A stretch of 64,000 bases of DNA, from NCBI RefSeq assembly GCF_927798215.1, contig NZ_CAKMMW010000007.1, positions 62,001 through 126,000 of the forward strand. Direction: 5' to 3'. The translations under genes and the position numbers were made by a program. Positions 1 through 7,791 of the stretch are shown piece after piece (positions within the stretch are counted from its first letter, which is position 1; every line of letters starts with the position of its first letter). This stretch comes from Paenibacillus_E allorhizoplanae. Lineage in GTDB: Bacteria; Bacillota; Bacilli; Paenibacillales; NBRC-103111. The notes under the pieces were generated by a model. It was given only the letters and a program-made list of their open reading frames with translations, was not told the origin of the DNA and did not search any database.

Positions 1-2
1 AG

Positions 3-455
3 GAACCGCTAGTTCACCGATTGCGTCGAGCCGAAATTTTGGAAGTGTACGAAGTCAGAAAAATGCTTGAGCTAGAAATATCTAGACTTGCTGCTGTACG
101 TCGCGACGAAACGGATTTGGAGCAAATGAGTGAAGCGTTGGATCAACGGTTGCAGGCGCTGGAGCGAGGGGACACGAACGCTTATTTAGCGGCAGACATG
201 GCTTTTCATCAGGCGATTGCGGTCGCTAGCAAAAACAGCATTGTTGTCGATCTGTATCGATCATTCTCAGCGGTATTGTTGGAAGCTTTGACGAATTTAG
301 TAAAGGATGAGCAGGTTCACGATCACCATCATCTCTTTCATGTGAATTTGTATCAAGCGATCCGAGATAAGGATGTAGCCGCAGCGGAGCACTGGACACT
401 TCAGAATCTGGAGGGGACCGTCCAGCAAGTCAAAAAGTTTCTTCAACAGGAGTAG
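3..455 (+). CDS. GntR/FadR-family regulator, C-terminal (FCD) part only
   Basis: The reading frame is open to the left window edge, so only the 3' part is present and the N-terminal winged helix lies outside. The visible 150 or so residues are all-helical and match the FCD ligand-binding domain of FadR-subfamily GntR regulators. They start with the typical EVYEVRKMLELEISRLAA helix, and histidines in FHQAIA, HHHLFH and HWTLQNL are placed like the metal/ligand-binding histidines of FCD. The family binds DNA as a dimer and responds to small carboxylic acids. The MFS exporter gene begins 98 bp downstream on the same strand and may be its target; that is inference. Confidence 0.85.
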   Translation, partial: EPLVHRLRRAEILEVYEVRKMLELEISRLAAVRRDETDLEQMSEALDQRLQALERGDTNAYLAADMAFHQAIAVASKNSIVVDLYRSFSAVLLEALTNLVKDEQVHDHHHLFHVNLYQAIRDKDVAAAEHWTLQNLEGTVQQVKKFLQQE

Positions 456-553
456 AGTAAGAATAGTTTCTAGAGGAAGATGGGAACGGAAGTCACCCTT
501 GCCTTTCTCATGTTTTTAAACATCAGATGATATGATGATAAGGAGTGATTTTC

Positions 554-1780
554 ATGCAAACAGCAACAAGATCAGCTACTGCTACGAATTCAGCACAGAC
601 ACAAGCACGTACGGTCTACGCCATTTTATTCTCGATCAGTTTGGTGCATTTATTGAATGATGCGATTCAGTCGGTCATTCCTGCGATTTTCCCGATTCTG
701 CATGACTCCTTACAGTTAAGCTTTACACAGATCGGCTGGATCGCCTTCACGCTGAATGTGACAGCTTCTTTGTTCCAACCCTTGATTGGGTTGTATACGG
801 ACGCGAGGCCGAAGCCCTATTTACTGCCAATTGGCGTGATTTTCTCGCTGTTTGGTATTGTCGTACTGGCCTATGCGGGAACGTTCTCGCATGTGATCAT
901 GGCAGTAATTCTCGTTGGCCTAGGGTCATCCGTGCTGCATCCAGAATCTTCGCGGGTGGCCTTCTTAGCTGCGGGTCCTCGTAGAGGGCTGGCGCAGTCG
1001 ATTTTCCAAACAGGCGGGAACATTGGCCAGGCGTTGGCGCCTATTTTTACCGCACTCATTTTCGTACCGTTAGGTCAGTTCGGAATCATTTGGTTTACTT
1101 TTGCGGCTGCAGCGGGGATCGTGGTTCAGATATTTGTGGCAAAATGGTACCAAGGCGCGCTAGTCGTGCGTTCCACCGTTCGTAAATCGGCTACGGCGAA
1201 GAAGCCTTTGCCTAAGAAAACAGTCGCCTACGCGCTAGGTATTCTGATCATGCTGCTCTTTTCCAAATTCGTTTATGTGGCGAGTATGACAGGCTTCTAC
1301 GCGTTCTATTTAATGGACCACTTTGGAGTCACGACAGGGAAAGCGCAGCTCATTATTTTCACCCTGTTGGCAGCTGGGGCTGTGGGGACATTTATGGGCG
1401 GCCCCTTGGCGGACCGGTTCGGTAGACGGAATATGATCTGGTTCTCCATCTTGGGAACGGCGCCTTTCTCGTTGCTGCTTCCATTTGTAAACTTGTTCTG
1501 GTCAGCGGTTCTATGTGCATGCATCGGATTCATTCTATTGTCAGGCTTCTCTGTGATCGTGGTCTATGCGCAGGAGCTGCTGCCTGGTAAGGTGGGGACG
1601 GTATCAGGACTATTCTTCGGACTGGCGTTCGGTTTAGGCGGCATTGGTTCAGCGGTGCTGGGGACGTTGGCAGATGCGACAAGTATCGGCTTCGTGATTC
1701 GGCTTTGTGCCTATTTGCCGTTGCTGGGACTGCTTGCAGCCTTTCTCCCTACCGATAAAAAACTAAATATGACGAGCTAG
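554..1780 (+). CDS. MFS transporter, fosmidomycin-resistance (Fsr)-like
   Basis: A 408-residue protein with about 12 hydrophobic segments. The N-terminal half (LLNDAIQSVIPAIFPIL, SFTQIGWIAFTLNVTASLFQPLIGLYTDARPKPY) follows the Fsr/YfnC-type MFS pattern closely, and a second GPLADRFGRRN loop lies between helices 8 and 9. Proton-driven drug or metabolite efflux across the cytoplasmic membrane is expected from the family; the substrate is not visible. The ATG at 554 is preferred over the in-frame GTG at 545 because the AGGAG at 541-545 overlaps that GTG and sits 8 nt before the ATG. Confidence 0.88.
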   Translation: MQTATRSATATNSAQTQARTVYAILFSISLVHLLNDAIQSVIPAIFPILHDSLQLSFTQIGWIAFTLNVTASLFQPLIGLYTDARPKPYLLPIGVIFSLFGIVVLAYAGTFSHVIMAVILVGLGSSVLHPESSRVAFLAAGPRRGLAQSIFQTGGNIGQALAPIFTALIFVPLGQFGIIWFTFAAAAGIVVQIFVAKWYQGALVVRSTVRKSATAKKPLPKKTVAYALGILIMLLFSKFVYVASMTGFYAFYLMDHFGVTTGKAQLIIFTLLAAGAVGTFMGGPLADRFGRRNMIWFSILGTAPFSLLLPFVNLFWSAVLCACIGFILLSGFSVIVVYAQELLPGKVGTVSGLFFGLAFGLGGIGSAVLGTLADATSIGFVIRLCAYLPLLGLLAAFLPTDKKLNMTS

Positions 1781-1799
1781 TCGCGAAGCATAGCCCCAC

Positions 1800-1820
1800 T
1801 GAGAATGATAATTATCCTCA
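1800..1820. promoter_or_regulatory. Fur-like operator candidate
   Basis: A 21-bp imperfect palindrome in which 8 of 10 base pairs match across the centre. Its core TGATAATTATCCTCA (1806-1820) matches the 7-1-7 Fur consensus TGATAATNATTATCA at 12 of 14 fixed positions. It lies between the exporter stop and the promoter of the 25-codon CDGSH-like gene, 23 bp upstream of the -35. That is upstream of the usual repression position, so the role is uncertain. Confidence 0.5.
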
Positions 1821-1843
1821 TCTACTAACTTTTAATTAACTGC

Positions 1844-1872
1844 TTTACAAATGTAAGTGAGTTGGATATAAT
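1844..1872 (+). promoter_or_regulatory. SigA-type promoter of the 25-codon gene
   Basis: TTTACA at 1844-1849 and a perfect TATAAT at 1867-1872 are separated by exactly 17 bp. The start codon follows 36 bp after the -10, with GAGGAGG between. Confidence 0.8.
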
Positions 1873-1908
1873 AAACCCAACAAGATTACATTTGAGGAGG
1901 TAGCGATT

Positions 1909-1986
1909 ATGGGTAAATGTGCATGCGGAAACACGCAAAACGGTGAGGGCAACTGCGACGGTTCACACGCTAAAAAAGATAAATAA
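1909..1986 (+). CDS. 25-aa CDGSH-like cysteine peptide
   Basis: A 25-codon ORF starting with ATG behind GAGGAGG (1894-1900, 8-nt spacing). The peptide has Cys4, Cys6 and a C-terminal CDGSH block (Cys16 to His20), so it carries the 3Cys-1His ligand set of CDGSH [2Fe-2S] proteins in a minimal chain. The spacing between the second and third cysteines is nine residues, whereas the classical motif has eight, so cluster binding is not certain. A consensus promoter, Fur-like box and perfect terminator make it a complete monocistronic unit, which argues strongly that it is translated. The ending is basic (AKKDK). Function unknown; iron or redox handling is inference from the motif and the box. Confidence 0.75.
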   Translation: MGKCACGNTQNGEGNCDGSHAKKDK

Positions 1987-2016
1987 GGTTTGGCACACAT
2001 AGAAGATTTGGAAAAA

Positions 2017-2052
2017 GACTCCAACGAGGTTAGGCTCGTTGGAGTCTTTTTT
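2017..2052 (+). terminator. Intrinsic terminator of the 25-codon gene
   Basis: A perfect 12-bp stem (2017-2028 with 2035-2046, GACTCCAACGAG arm), 6-nt loop and a run of six T. Confidence 0.93.
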
Positions 2053-2141
2053 GTATTTGCACGGAAAGGCGAGCGAGTGTTCAATAAAAATTGAAAATAC
2101 GTGGGGGAACATGTACATTTAAGTGTAGATAAAAAACTTAT

Positions 2142-2202
2142 GGGGTGTTAACGCCGGTCACACAGCCGGATAGGCGCGATTGCGCCGTTAATCCCGAGCG
2201 GC
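2142..2202 (+). promoter_or_regulatory. Structured leader RNA candidate upstream of the nitroreductase
   Basis: The leader can fold as a three-way junction. A closing stem pairs 2142-2152 (GGGG, TTAAC) with 2187-2195 (GTTAA, TCCC). Inside are a CCGG-8nt-CCGG hairpin (2154-2169) and a perfect GGCGC-GATT-GCGCC hairpin (2173-2186). The nitroreductase start is 34 nt further on. I do not recognise a known riboswitch class, and no terminator is evident; control of translation would be the natural mode. Confidence 0.4.
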
Positions 2203-2236
2203 AACAAATAATTCAACCGAATGGGGAGTGGGACGC

Positions 2237-2824
2237 ATGGATGTGAAAGAAGCGATTCGCCAGCGACGCAGTATCGGGAAACTCAAGCAGGATCCCATCG
2301 AGCACGCATTAATTGAAGAGATTTTGGAAGCTGCTGTCTGGGCACCGAATCACGCGAATACGGAACCTTGGCGGTTCTGGGTGATGTCGGGCGAGGGCAG
2401 GAAGCTACTGGGTCGCGGATATGCCGAAGTTGCCATTGCAGAAGCGAAGTCAGGCGCGGATGCTGAGCTGACTGAGGAAGAAGAAGAGCAGCTGCGCAGC
2501 ACCAATGAGAAAAAAGCCATGCGAGCTCCGCTCGTAATTGCAGTAGCAGTTTCGCCGGCGGAGAAGCCAGTCGTACCTGTGATAGAGGAATATGCTGCTG
2601 TTCACTGCGCCGTACAGAATATGCTGCTAGCTGCACATGCCCTGGGCTTAGGCACGATCTGGCGGACTGGCGATCCCACGTATCATCCGAAAATGCAAGA
2701 GAACTTCGGTCTCTCAGGCAAAGAAGAGATGGTCGGATTTATTTACATTGGTTACCCAGAAGTCATTCCAACGAAGGCAGCGCGTGTTCCTTTTGCCTTG
2801 AAAACGCAATGGGTAACGGAGTAA
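2237..2824 (+). CDS. Nitroreductase family flavoprotein
   Basis: A 195-residue FMN-binding nitroreductase. The N-terminal IRQRRSIGKLKQ holds the arginine/serine phosphate-binding signature, AVWAPNHANTEPWRFWV is the conserved active-site segment of the NfnB/RutE/YdjA type, and LGLGTIWRTG near residue 145 is the second FMN-binding loop. It should reduce nitro, quinone or enone compounds with NAD(P)H as a cytosolic dimer. ATG 2237 is chosen over GTG 2228 because GGGGAG (2223-2228) sits 8 nt before it. Its stop abuts the convergent histidine kinase gene with no gap. Confidence 0.88.
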   Translation: MDVKEAIRQRRSIGKLKQDPIEHALIEEILEAAVWAPNHANTEPWRFWVMSGEGRKLLGRGYAEVAIAEAKSGADAELTEEEEEQLRSTNEKKAMRAPLVIAVAVSPAEKPVVPVIEEYAAVHCAVQNMLLAAHALGLGTIWRTGDPTYHPKMQENFGLSGKEEMVGFIYIGYPEVIPTKAARVPFALKTQWVTE

Positions 2825-4180
2825 CTACTCCGAGGCAGTAGGCTTGTTGAAGGGAAGTGTAACTGTGAATACAGAGCCTTCCCCCAGACGACTGCTCACT
2901 TCGATGGTCCCTTCATGGGCCAAAATCAATTGTTTGGCGATAGCCAGACCAAGCCCCATACCGCCGCTATTACGGGCACGAGCTTCATCCATCCGGTAGA
3001 ACCGCTCGAATAGGAAGGGCAGATGCGCGGCATCGATGCCCATGCCTGTATCGCGAACGGAGACACGAAGATGCTGGTCGCCTTGCCTTTCTATAAGGAC
3101 TTCGACCTCACCACTCTCTGTATACCGAATGGCATTAGTCAGCAGATTATAGAACACTTGGGTCATGCGATGAGCATCGACCCATAGCACGGTGTTCTCA
3201 GAAGTACTATGAAGCGAGAGCTTCACATCCTTACGCTGTGCATCCGGCGCGAAATGGTCAACAACGCGCTCAAGAAGACTAAGCATATCAACAGGCTTCC
3301 GCTCCAGCGGAAGCTTTTTGGCCTCTGCCAGCGATAGCTGATGCAGTTCATCAACGAGCCGTGTTAAGCGTATGAGCTCGTCCTGCAGCGGTAGCAGCTC
3401 CTCTGGTGGAATGGGCCGCGCTTCCTGCTGAAGTAGTTCGAGCTTACCGCTGATGATGGTCAGCGGTGTTCGCAACTCATGTGCCACGTCAGCGGCCATG
3501 TTACGGCGCAGCGATTCAGCTTGCTGCAGCTGTCCAGACATAGCATTAAAAGCTTCGGCTACCTTGCCATACTCATCCTGACTAGTCACAGGCGCTTGAA
3601 TGCCGTACTCTCCTTTGCCCAATCGATCCAGGACAGGAATGAGCACTCGAAGAGGGGCGGTTAGCCGGCGAGCGAGCCAATAGATCAGAAATAGGGAGAC
3701 TAGCACGAAGACGAAGGTCCCTATCATGAGGAGAAAACGGGTGGAGCTGAGAACGCCGATGCGCAGCTTCGACATAAATTCGGCTCCTTCATCATGGTAA
3801 ATTAGCGTGCCAATCCGCCTCTCACCCAGCATGAGATTACTTCGAATGCCGAATGTTTGAACCTTTTTGAAGGGAGTATCCCCACTCGTCAACACGGGAT
3901 GGGAATCTGGAGACATCAAGATCACACTTGCCCCTTTTTCCTCTAACATCTTCGGAAGGTGAGCTGTCCAATAAGCTTCAATACCTGTCCATGCGTCTCC
4001 ATTCATTTCATAGTACTGCTTGAGAGACTGTGAAACTTCCCCGATCTCATCCTGTCGAGAGGCTTCAACCATCACCTGCAGCACATCCCGCATCAAGAAC
4101 TGCGTGACCACTGCAAAGATGATACCCATCCCCACAATAAAGGTAATCATCGTGATAAATAGCTTACGCCGAACATTCAT
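2825..4180 (-). CDS. Sensor histidine kinase (HAMP-HisKA-HATPase)
   Basis: A 451-residue membrane kinase: TM1 about residues 7-29, an extracytoplasmic sensor of about 115 residues, TM2 about 147-168, HAMP, HisKA with phospho-acceptor His234 in VAHELRTPL, and HATPase with Asn349 (N box), DTGMGID and GLGLAIAKQ loops. The layout is that of BaeS/CssS-like envelope stress sensors. Its ATG overlaps the stop of the upstream response regulator (ATGA), so the two are translationally coupled and form a cognate pair. The signal is not predictable from sequence. Confidence 0.92.
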   Translation of the reverse strand: MNVRRKLFITMITFIVGMGIIFAVVTQFLMRDVLQVMVEASRQDEIGEVSQSLKQYYEMNGDAWTGIEAYWTAHLPKMLEEKGASVILMSPDSHPVLTSGDTPFKKVQTFGIRSNLMLGERRIGTLIYHDEGAEFMSKLRIGVLSSTRFLLMIGTFVFVLVSLFLIYWLARRLTAPLRVLIPVLDRLGKGEYGIQAPVTSQDEYGKVAEAFNAMSGQLQQAESLRRNMAADVAHELRTPLTIISGKLELLQQEARPIPPEELLPLQDELIRLTRLVDELHQLSLAEAKKLPLERKPVDMLSLLERVVDHFAPDAQRKDVKLSLHSTSENTVLWVDAHRMTQVFYNLLTNAIRYTESGEVEVLIERQGDQHLRVSVRDTGMGIDAAHLPFLFERFYRMDEARARNSGGMGLGLAIAKQLILAHEGTIEVSSRLGEGSVFTVTLPFNKPTASE

Positions 4181-4869
4181 AGCTGATCACCAAACCGATA
4201 CCCAAAACCATACACCGTTTGCACGAAAAGAGGAGCAGATGGGTTGTCCTCAATTTTCTTCCTCAGATGACTAATGTGCGCATCTACTGTACGTTCATCA
4301 TTTAGAAAATCATCCTCCAACGCGCTTTGCAGCAATTGTAGGCGACTGTAAACGATCCCTGGTCTTGCGGCGAGTGTAAGGAGCAGCTTAAATTCCGTTG
4401 GCGTGAGCGAGATCTCTAGGCCTCGTTTACGTACTAAGCACTTCGCCTCATGAATCGTCAGATCGCCACGTAGAAGCTCTTCGGCTGCGCTCTCATCATG
4501 GACTGCGAGCCTTCTCAGCACTGAACGTATTCGCGCAGCTAGCTCACGCAAGGAAAAAGGCTTCGTCAAATAGTCATCTGCGCCGACTTCTAGCCCCACA
4601 ATTTTGTCCGTCTCCTCCGTTCTCGCTGTCACCATAATAATCCCGATATGAGCGGCTCCGCTGCGTAAACGTCGACAAACCTCGATTCCGCTCATTTCCG
4701 GCAGCATCCAATCCAGCACCACGAGATCAGGTTTATGTTCGCCAGCGAGTTCCAAAGCTTGTGTTCCTGTTGTAGCTGTAACAATATGAAAGCCTTCCTG
4801 ACGTAGGTAGGGCTCCATGAATTCAAGCACCTGCCGCTCATCATCGACGAGTAAAAGCGTTTGTGTCAT
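4177..4869 (-). CDS. OmpR-family response regulator
   Basis: A 230-residue regulator with an N-terminal receiver (acidic pocket VDDE, phospho-acceptor Asp53 in VLDWMLPE, lysine in YLTKPF) and a C-terminal winged helix of OmpR/PhoB type (LTPTEFKLL, VDAHISHLRKKI, YGFGYRF). ATG 4869 is chosen over the ATG at 4884 because GAGG lies 9 nt before it. It is the partner of the overlapping kinase. The membrane-protein gene at 5025 is divergent and may share control. Confidence 0.92.
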   Translation of the reverse strand: MTQTLLLVDDERQVLEFMEPYLRQEGFHIVTATTGTQALELAGEHKPDLVVLDWMLPEMSGIEVCRRLRSGAAHIGIIMVTARTEETDKIVGLEVGADDYLTKPFSLRELAARIRSVLRRLAVHDESAAEELLRGDLTIHEAKCLVRKRGLEISLTPTEFKLLLTLAARPGIVYSRLQLLQSALEDDFLNDERTVDAHISHLRKKIEDNPSAPLFVQTVYGFGYRFGDQL

Positions 4870-4968
4870 GCTAATGATCCTCATTTCCGTAACGAATTAA
4901 GCTTAGTATACCTTTACTCTACCTGCTTGTGGGGACATTCATCCAAATCGCAACGCATCTTCACAGGT

Positions 4969-4991
4969 TCACAACATTGTGAGGGTATAAT
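4969..4991 (+). promoter_or_regulatory. Palindrome and -10 element upstream of the 5025 gene
   Basis: TCACAA-CA-TTGTGA (4969-4982) is a perfect 6-2-6 inverted repeat ending 3 bp before TATAAT (4986-4991). No good -35 is present at 16-18 bp, so the palindrome may bind an activator or repressor. A TTCACA direct repeat (4960 and 4968) overlaps it. Confidence 0.45.
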
Positions 4992-5024
4992 GCTCCTTAG
5001 TTAACATTTTGGGGAGGATTATTG

Positions 5025-5534
5025 ATGAAAAAATTAAGTCCAGTCGGCATGAAATGGTTGAAAATTGTGCACATCTCACTTGTAGCGTTGTTTTTTGGCG
5101 GCATTATGAGTTCACTAGCATTGAATATGGGCATTAGCCTTGCCACTTATGATGATACGCTTGCTACTTATAAAAGAATTGTGGTCATCAGCGACAGCAT
5201 TATCCGAACAGGGGCGGTAGGTACGCTGCTTGTAGGTTTTGTGTATGGCTTTTTAACAAGCTGGGGATTTTTTAAGCATCGGTGGGTTACCGTCAAATGG
5301 ATTCTTTTTGTCGGACAGACCATCATTGGCATATTCGTTGTGGATAAGTTGATGCTGGCCAATATGACACTCTTGGAGACAGAGAAAGCATTGGCACTGA
5401 CTAATCCTGAGTTTCTGCATAATCAGACGCTGCGTCAATATGCGATCTACGTCCAAGTTGCTGTCACGGTGTTTATCCTTTGTATTTCGGTGTTCCGGCC
5501 TTGGAAAAAGAAGAAGCAGGCTGTTGCAACCTAA
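5025..5534 (+). CDS. Small integral membrane protein (DUF2269-like)
   Basis: A 169-residue protein with four predicted membrane segments: about residues 12-32, 62-82, 92-112 and 142-160. The opening MKWLKIVHISLVALFFGGI resembles the DUF2269/CopD-like group, with the conserved His in helix 1 and a positively charged end. ATG 5025 follows GGGGAGG (5011-5017). It is divergent from the two-component operon and followed by a terminator shared with psuG. Biochemical role unknown. Confidence 0.65.
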   Translation: MKKLSPVGMKWLKIVHISLVALFFGGIMSSLALNMGISLATYDDTLATYKRIVVISDSIIRTGAVGTLLVGFVYGFLTSWGFFKHRWVTVKWILFVGQTIIGIFVVDKLMLANMTLLETEKALALTNPEFLHNQTLRQYAIYVQVAVTVFILCISVFRPWKKKKQAVAT

Positions 5535-5560
5535 TCAGCTTCTTAAGATCCTATAGCTAC

Positions 5561-5596
5561 AAAAAAACTCGCCCCCACATGGGGAGCGAGTCTATT
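5561..5596. terminator. Bidirectional terminator between the 5025 gene and psuG
   Basis: ACTCGC(C)CCC/GGGG(A)GCGAGT stem at 5567-5591 with loop ACAT. The A-run 5561-5567 provides the T-tract for the minus strand. Confidence 0.8.
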
Positions 5597-6511
5597 TTAG
5601 TTCTTCAGCGCAACCGCAATCCTTGCGGCGGTCTGCGCGTTGTGATAAACGAGCGCGATGTTCGTCTCCAGGCTGCGCCCTTCCGTCAGCTGCTTGATCC
5701 GCGCTAGCAAGAATGGCGTGACCTTCTTCCCGGTCACGTTCTGCTCTTTGGCCTCATTCAGCGCCTGCTGGATGACGGCCTCGATCTCAACATGGTCCAT
5801 GGCGGATTCCGCTGGGACTGGGTTGGCGATGACGGCGCCGCCGCTAAGACCTAGCTCCCACTTCGTGCGGAGCATGGCGGCCACGTCAGCCGCTTCATCG
5901 AGGCGGAAATCTACGCCATAGCCGCTTTCGCGGGCGTAGAAGGACGGGAACTCGCTCGTTTGGTAACCAACCACGGGCACGCCGTGGGTTTCCAAGTACT
6001 CGAGCGTGCGGCCAATGTCGAGGATCGATTTCACGCCGGCGCAGACGACAGCGACGTTGGTCGCCGCGAGTTCCGTCAAATCAGCGGAGATGTCCATGGA
6101 GCTTTCTCCTTCGCGGTGGACACCGCCAATGCCACCGGTAGCGAACACTTCGATGCCAGCAAGGGCAGCGCCGATCATCGTCGCAGCTACCGTGGTTGCG
6201 CCGATTTTGCCAGAGGAGAGGATATACGGGAAGTCGCGGCGGCTTACTTTTTCCACATGGCCATTCGTTGCAAAAGCTTCGAGCTCCTGCTCGTTTAGGC
6301 CAATTTTGATTTTACCATCCATGATGCCGATTGTTGCTGGAACCGCACCATTATCGCGGATAATTTGCTCCACTTTTTTCGCCATTTCAATATTTTGCGG
6401 GTAGGGCATGCCATGAGAAATAATCGTTGTTTCCAACGCTACGATCGGTTTATTGTTCGCGAGAGCTTCCTTCACTTCATCGGTAAAAGTTAAATATGAG
6501 TTAGATAACAT
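5597..6511 (-). CDS. psuG: Pseudouridine-5'-phosphate glycosidase
   Basis: A 304-residue protein matching PsuG end to end: VALETTIISHGMPYPQN, GIMDGKIKIGL, GKIGATTVAATM, FATGGIGGVHR and TSEFPSFYARESG are the family's signature blocks, including the Mn-binding and catalytic regions. It splits pseudouridine 5'-phosphate into uracil and ribose 5-phosphate in the cytosol. It starts 4 nt after psuK on the same strand, so the two form an operon covering both steps of pseudouridine breakdown. Confidence 0.96.
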   Translation of the reverse strand: MLSNSYLTFTDEVKEALANNKPIVALETTIISHGMPYPQNIEMAKKVEQIIRDNGAVPATIGIMDGKIKIGLNEQELEAFATNGHVEKVSRRDFPYILSSGKIGATTVAATMIGAALAGIEVFATGGIGGVHREGESSMDISADLTELAATNVAVVCAGVKSILDIGRTLEYLETHGVPVVGYQTSEFPSFYARESGYGVDFRLDEAADVAAMLRTKWELGLSGGAVIANPVPAESAMDHVEIEAVIQQALNEAKEQNVTGKKVTPFLLARIKQLTEGRSLETNIALVYHNAQTAARIAVALKN

Positions 6512-6515
6512 GGGT

Positions 6516-7646
6516 TTAGTCTCCTTTAGTCATGGTGTTAATCGTAAGTTGTAAGCGTTCCTCGTTCAGTTCACTGGACGTGGATTGACTGGTTTGAAGC
6601 GTAATGTGTGCAGCAGCTAGACCGAATTCACAGGATTTCATATACGAATGGTTTTGGGTAATCCCATAGACAATACCGGCTAAGAAGGCATCGCCTGCAC
6701 CAGTAACCTCAACCACCTGGGTAGGAATAGGGGGGAAGAAATGTTCGCCTTCTTCGCCTGCGTAGTGAACCCCTCGGCTTCCGAGTGTAATGAAAACATG
6801 CTTCACGCCGCGGTCTCGAATGGTATTAGCAATTTTGCTGTGATCAGGCTCTACATAGAACATATCAATGACGTCTTGATTCATGGAGAGTGGTGTGTCA
6901 GTTAGTTGAATGGCCTCTTCTAAATTCGGAAAAATAGCCGTTACACCAGACAGATCTGTCGGAAGTTTCTTCGATTTCTCCGAGGACACAGGATCAATGA
7001 AGAGGGGGATACTCTCCTCCTGACACCGACGAATCAGCTCCTCCAAGGTGTCGCTCGGTAGATTCGTATCTGCAATCACGAGCTTGGCAGCGGCAATATG
7101 GGACCATCTATCCCGAAGCATCGCCGGTGACAATTTATCGTAGATGTCCATATTGGCAAAAGCGAGAAACATCTCCCCCGAAGTATCGAGGAGTGCGGTG
7201 TATGACCCCGTATTCTCGCCATTCAGTACGATAGCTTGGCTGACATCGACGCCTCGGCGCCTCGTTTCCTCGAGCACCCACTGGCCTGCTTTGTCATCTC
7301 CAACCACGGTTAGGAGTGATGTTTGACAAGCTAATCCAGCTAAAGCTTCCGCGATGTTACGAGCAACGCCGCCACAAGACTCGGTTACCGTTACAGGGTT
7401 AGAGGAAGCTAGGCGAATCGCATGCTTGCTAGTGGCTTTACTGTCGAGATTAGCTCCGCCGATGCAGTAAATCATGTGTTCATCCGAAGTGACATAGGCT
7501 CTGCCGCGAATCGTTCCCTTTTTGGTCAAAGAGGCAATATAACCAGCAACAGCGGAGCGGGAGATCCCGATGATACCGGCCATTTCATGCTGGGAAATGA
7601 ATGGATTTTGACGGATAAGCGCTAGGATTTGCTGTTCACGATCCAT
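6516..7646 (-). CDS. psuK: Pseudouridine kinase with N-terminal HTH
   Basis: A 376-residue PfkB-family kinase. Residues about 1-55 form a winged helix-turn-helix (REQQILALIRQNPFISQHEMAGIIGISRSAVAGYIASL). The kinase core follows from IYCIGGANLD, with the two PfkB signatures GGVARNIAEALAGL and VEVTGAGDAFLAGI carrying the catalytic Asp. It phosphorylates pseudouridine for PsuG. The HTH-PfkB fusion is known in this family and suggests the protein may also act as a DNA-binding autoregulator; a palindrome lies just upstream. Confidence 0.92.
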   Translation of the reverse strand: MDREQQILALIRQNPFISQHEMAGIIGISRSAVAGYIASLTKKGTIRGRAYVTSDEHMIYCIGGANLDSKATSKHAIRLASSNPVTVTESCGGVARNIAEALAGLACQTSLLTVVGDDKAGQWVLEETRRRGVDVSQAIVLNGENTGSYTALLDTSGEMFLAFANMDIYDKLSPAMLRDRWSHIAAAKLVIADTNLPSDTLEELIRRCQEESIPLFIDPVSSEKSKKLPTDLSGVTAIFPNLEEAIQLTDTPLSMNQDVIDMFYVEPDHSKIANTIRDRGVKHVFITLGSRGVHYAGEEGEHFFPPIPTQVVEVTGAGDAFLAGIVYGITQNHSYMKSCEFGLAAAHITLQTSQSTSSELNEERLQLTINTMTKGD

Positions 7647-7711
7647 GCAAAGCTCTCCTCCTTCGTCGTTCTCTCCTTATTTTAACGTACCCCTAAACAA
7701 AAGTCTATTAC

Positions 7712-7727
7712 ATAAACAAATGTTTAT
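7712..7727. promoter_or_regulatory. 16-bp palindrome upstream of psuK
   Basis: ATAAACA-AA-TGTTTAT is a perfect 7-2-7 inverted repeat 66 bp upstream of the psuK start, within the likely promoter. It is a candidate operator for the HTH of PsuK or another sugar regulator. Confidence 0.5.
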
Positions 7728-7736
7728 AATTACATA

Positions 7737-7774
7737 CCAAAAAGCCCGTTCCCCAATCAGGAACTAGGCTTCTT
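7737..7774 (-). terminator. Terminator of the 8196 gene
   Basis: AAGCC..TTCC-7nt-GGAA..GGCTT hairpin (7742-7771) downstream of the minus-strand gene; the A-rich 7739-7743 gives the T-tract. Confidence 0.6.
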
Positions 7775-7791
7775 TCATGGCCAAACAAAAG

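Noticed and set aside
3479..3664. Short plus-strand ORF opposite the histidine kinase
   Set aside because: Antisense to a conserved HAMP/HisKA region, no ribosome binding site.
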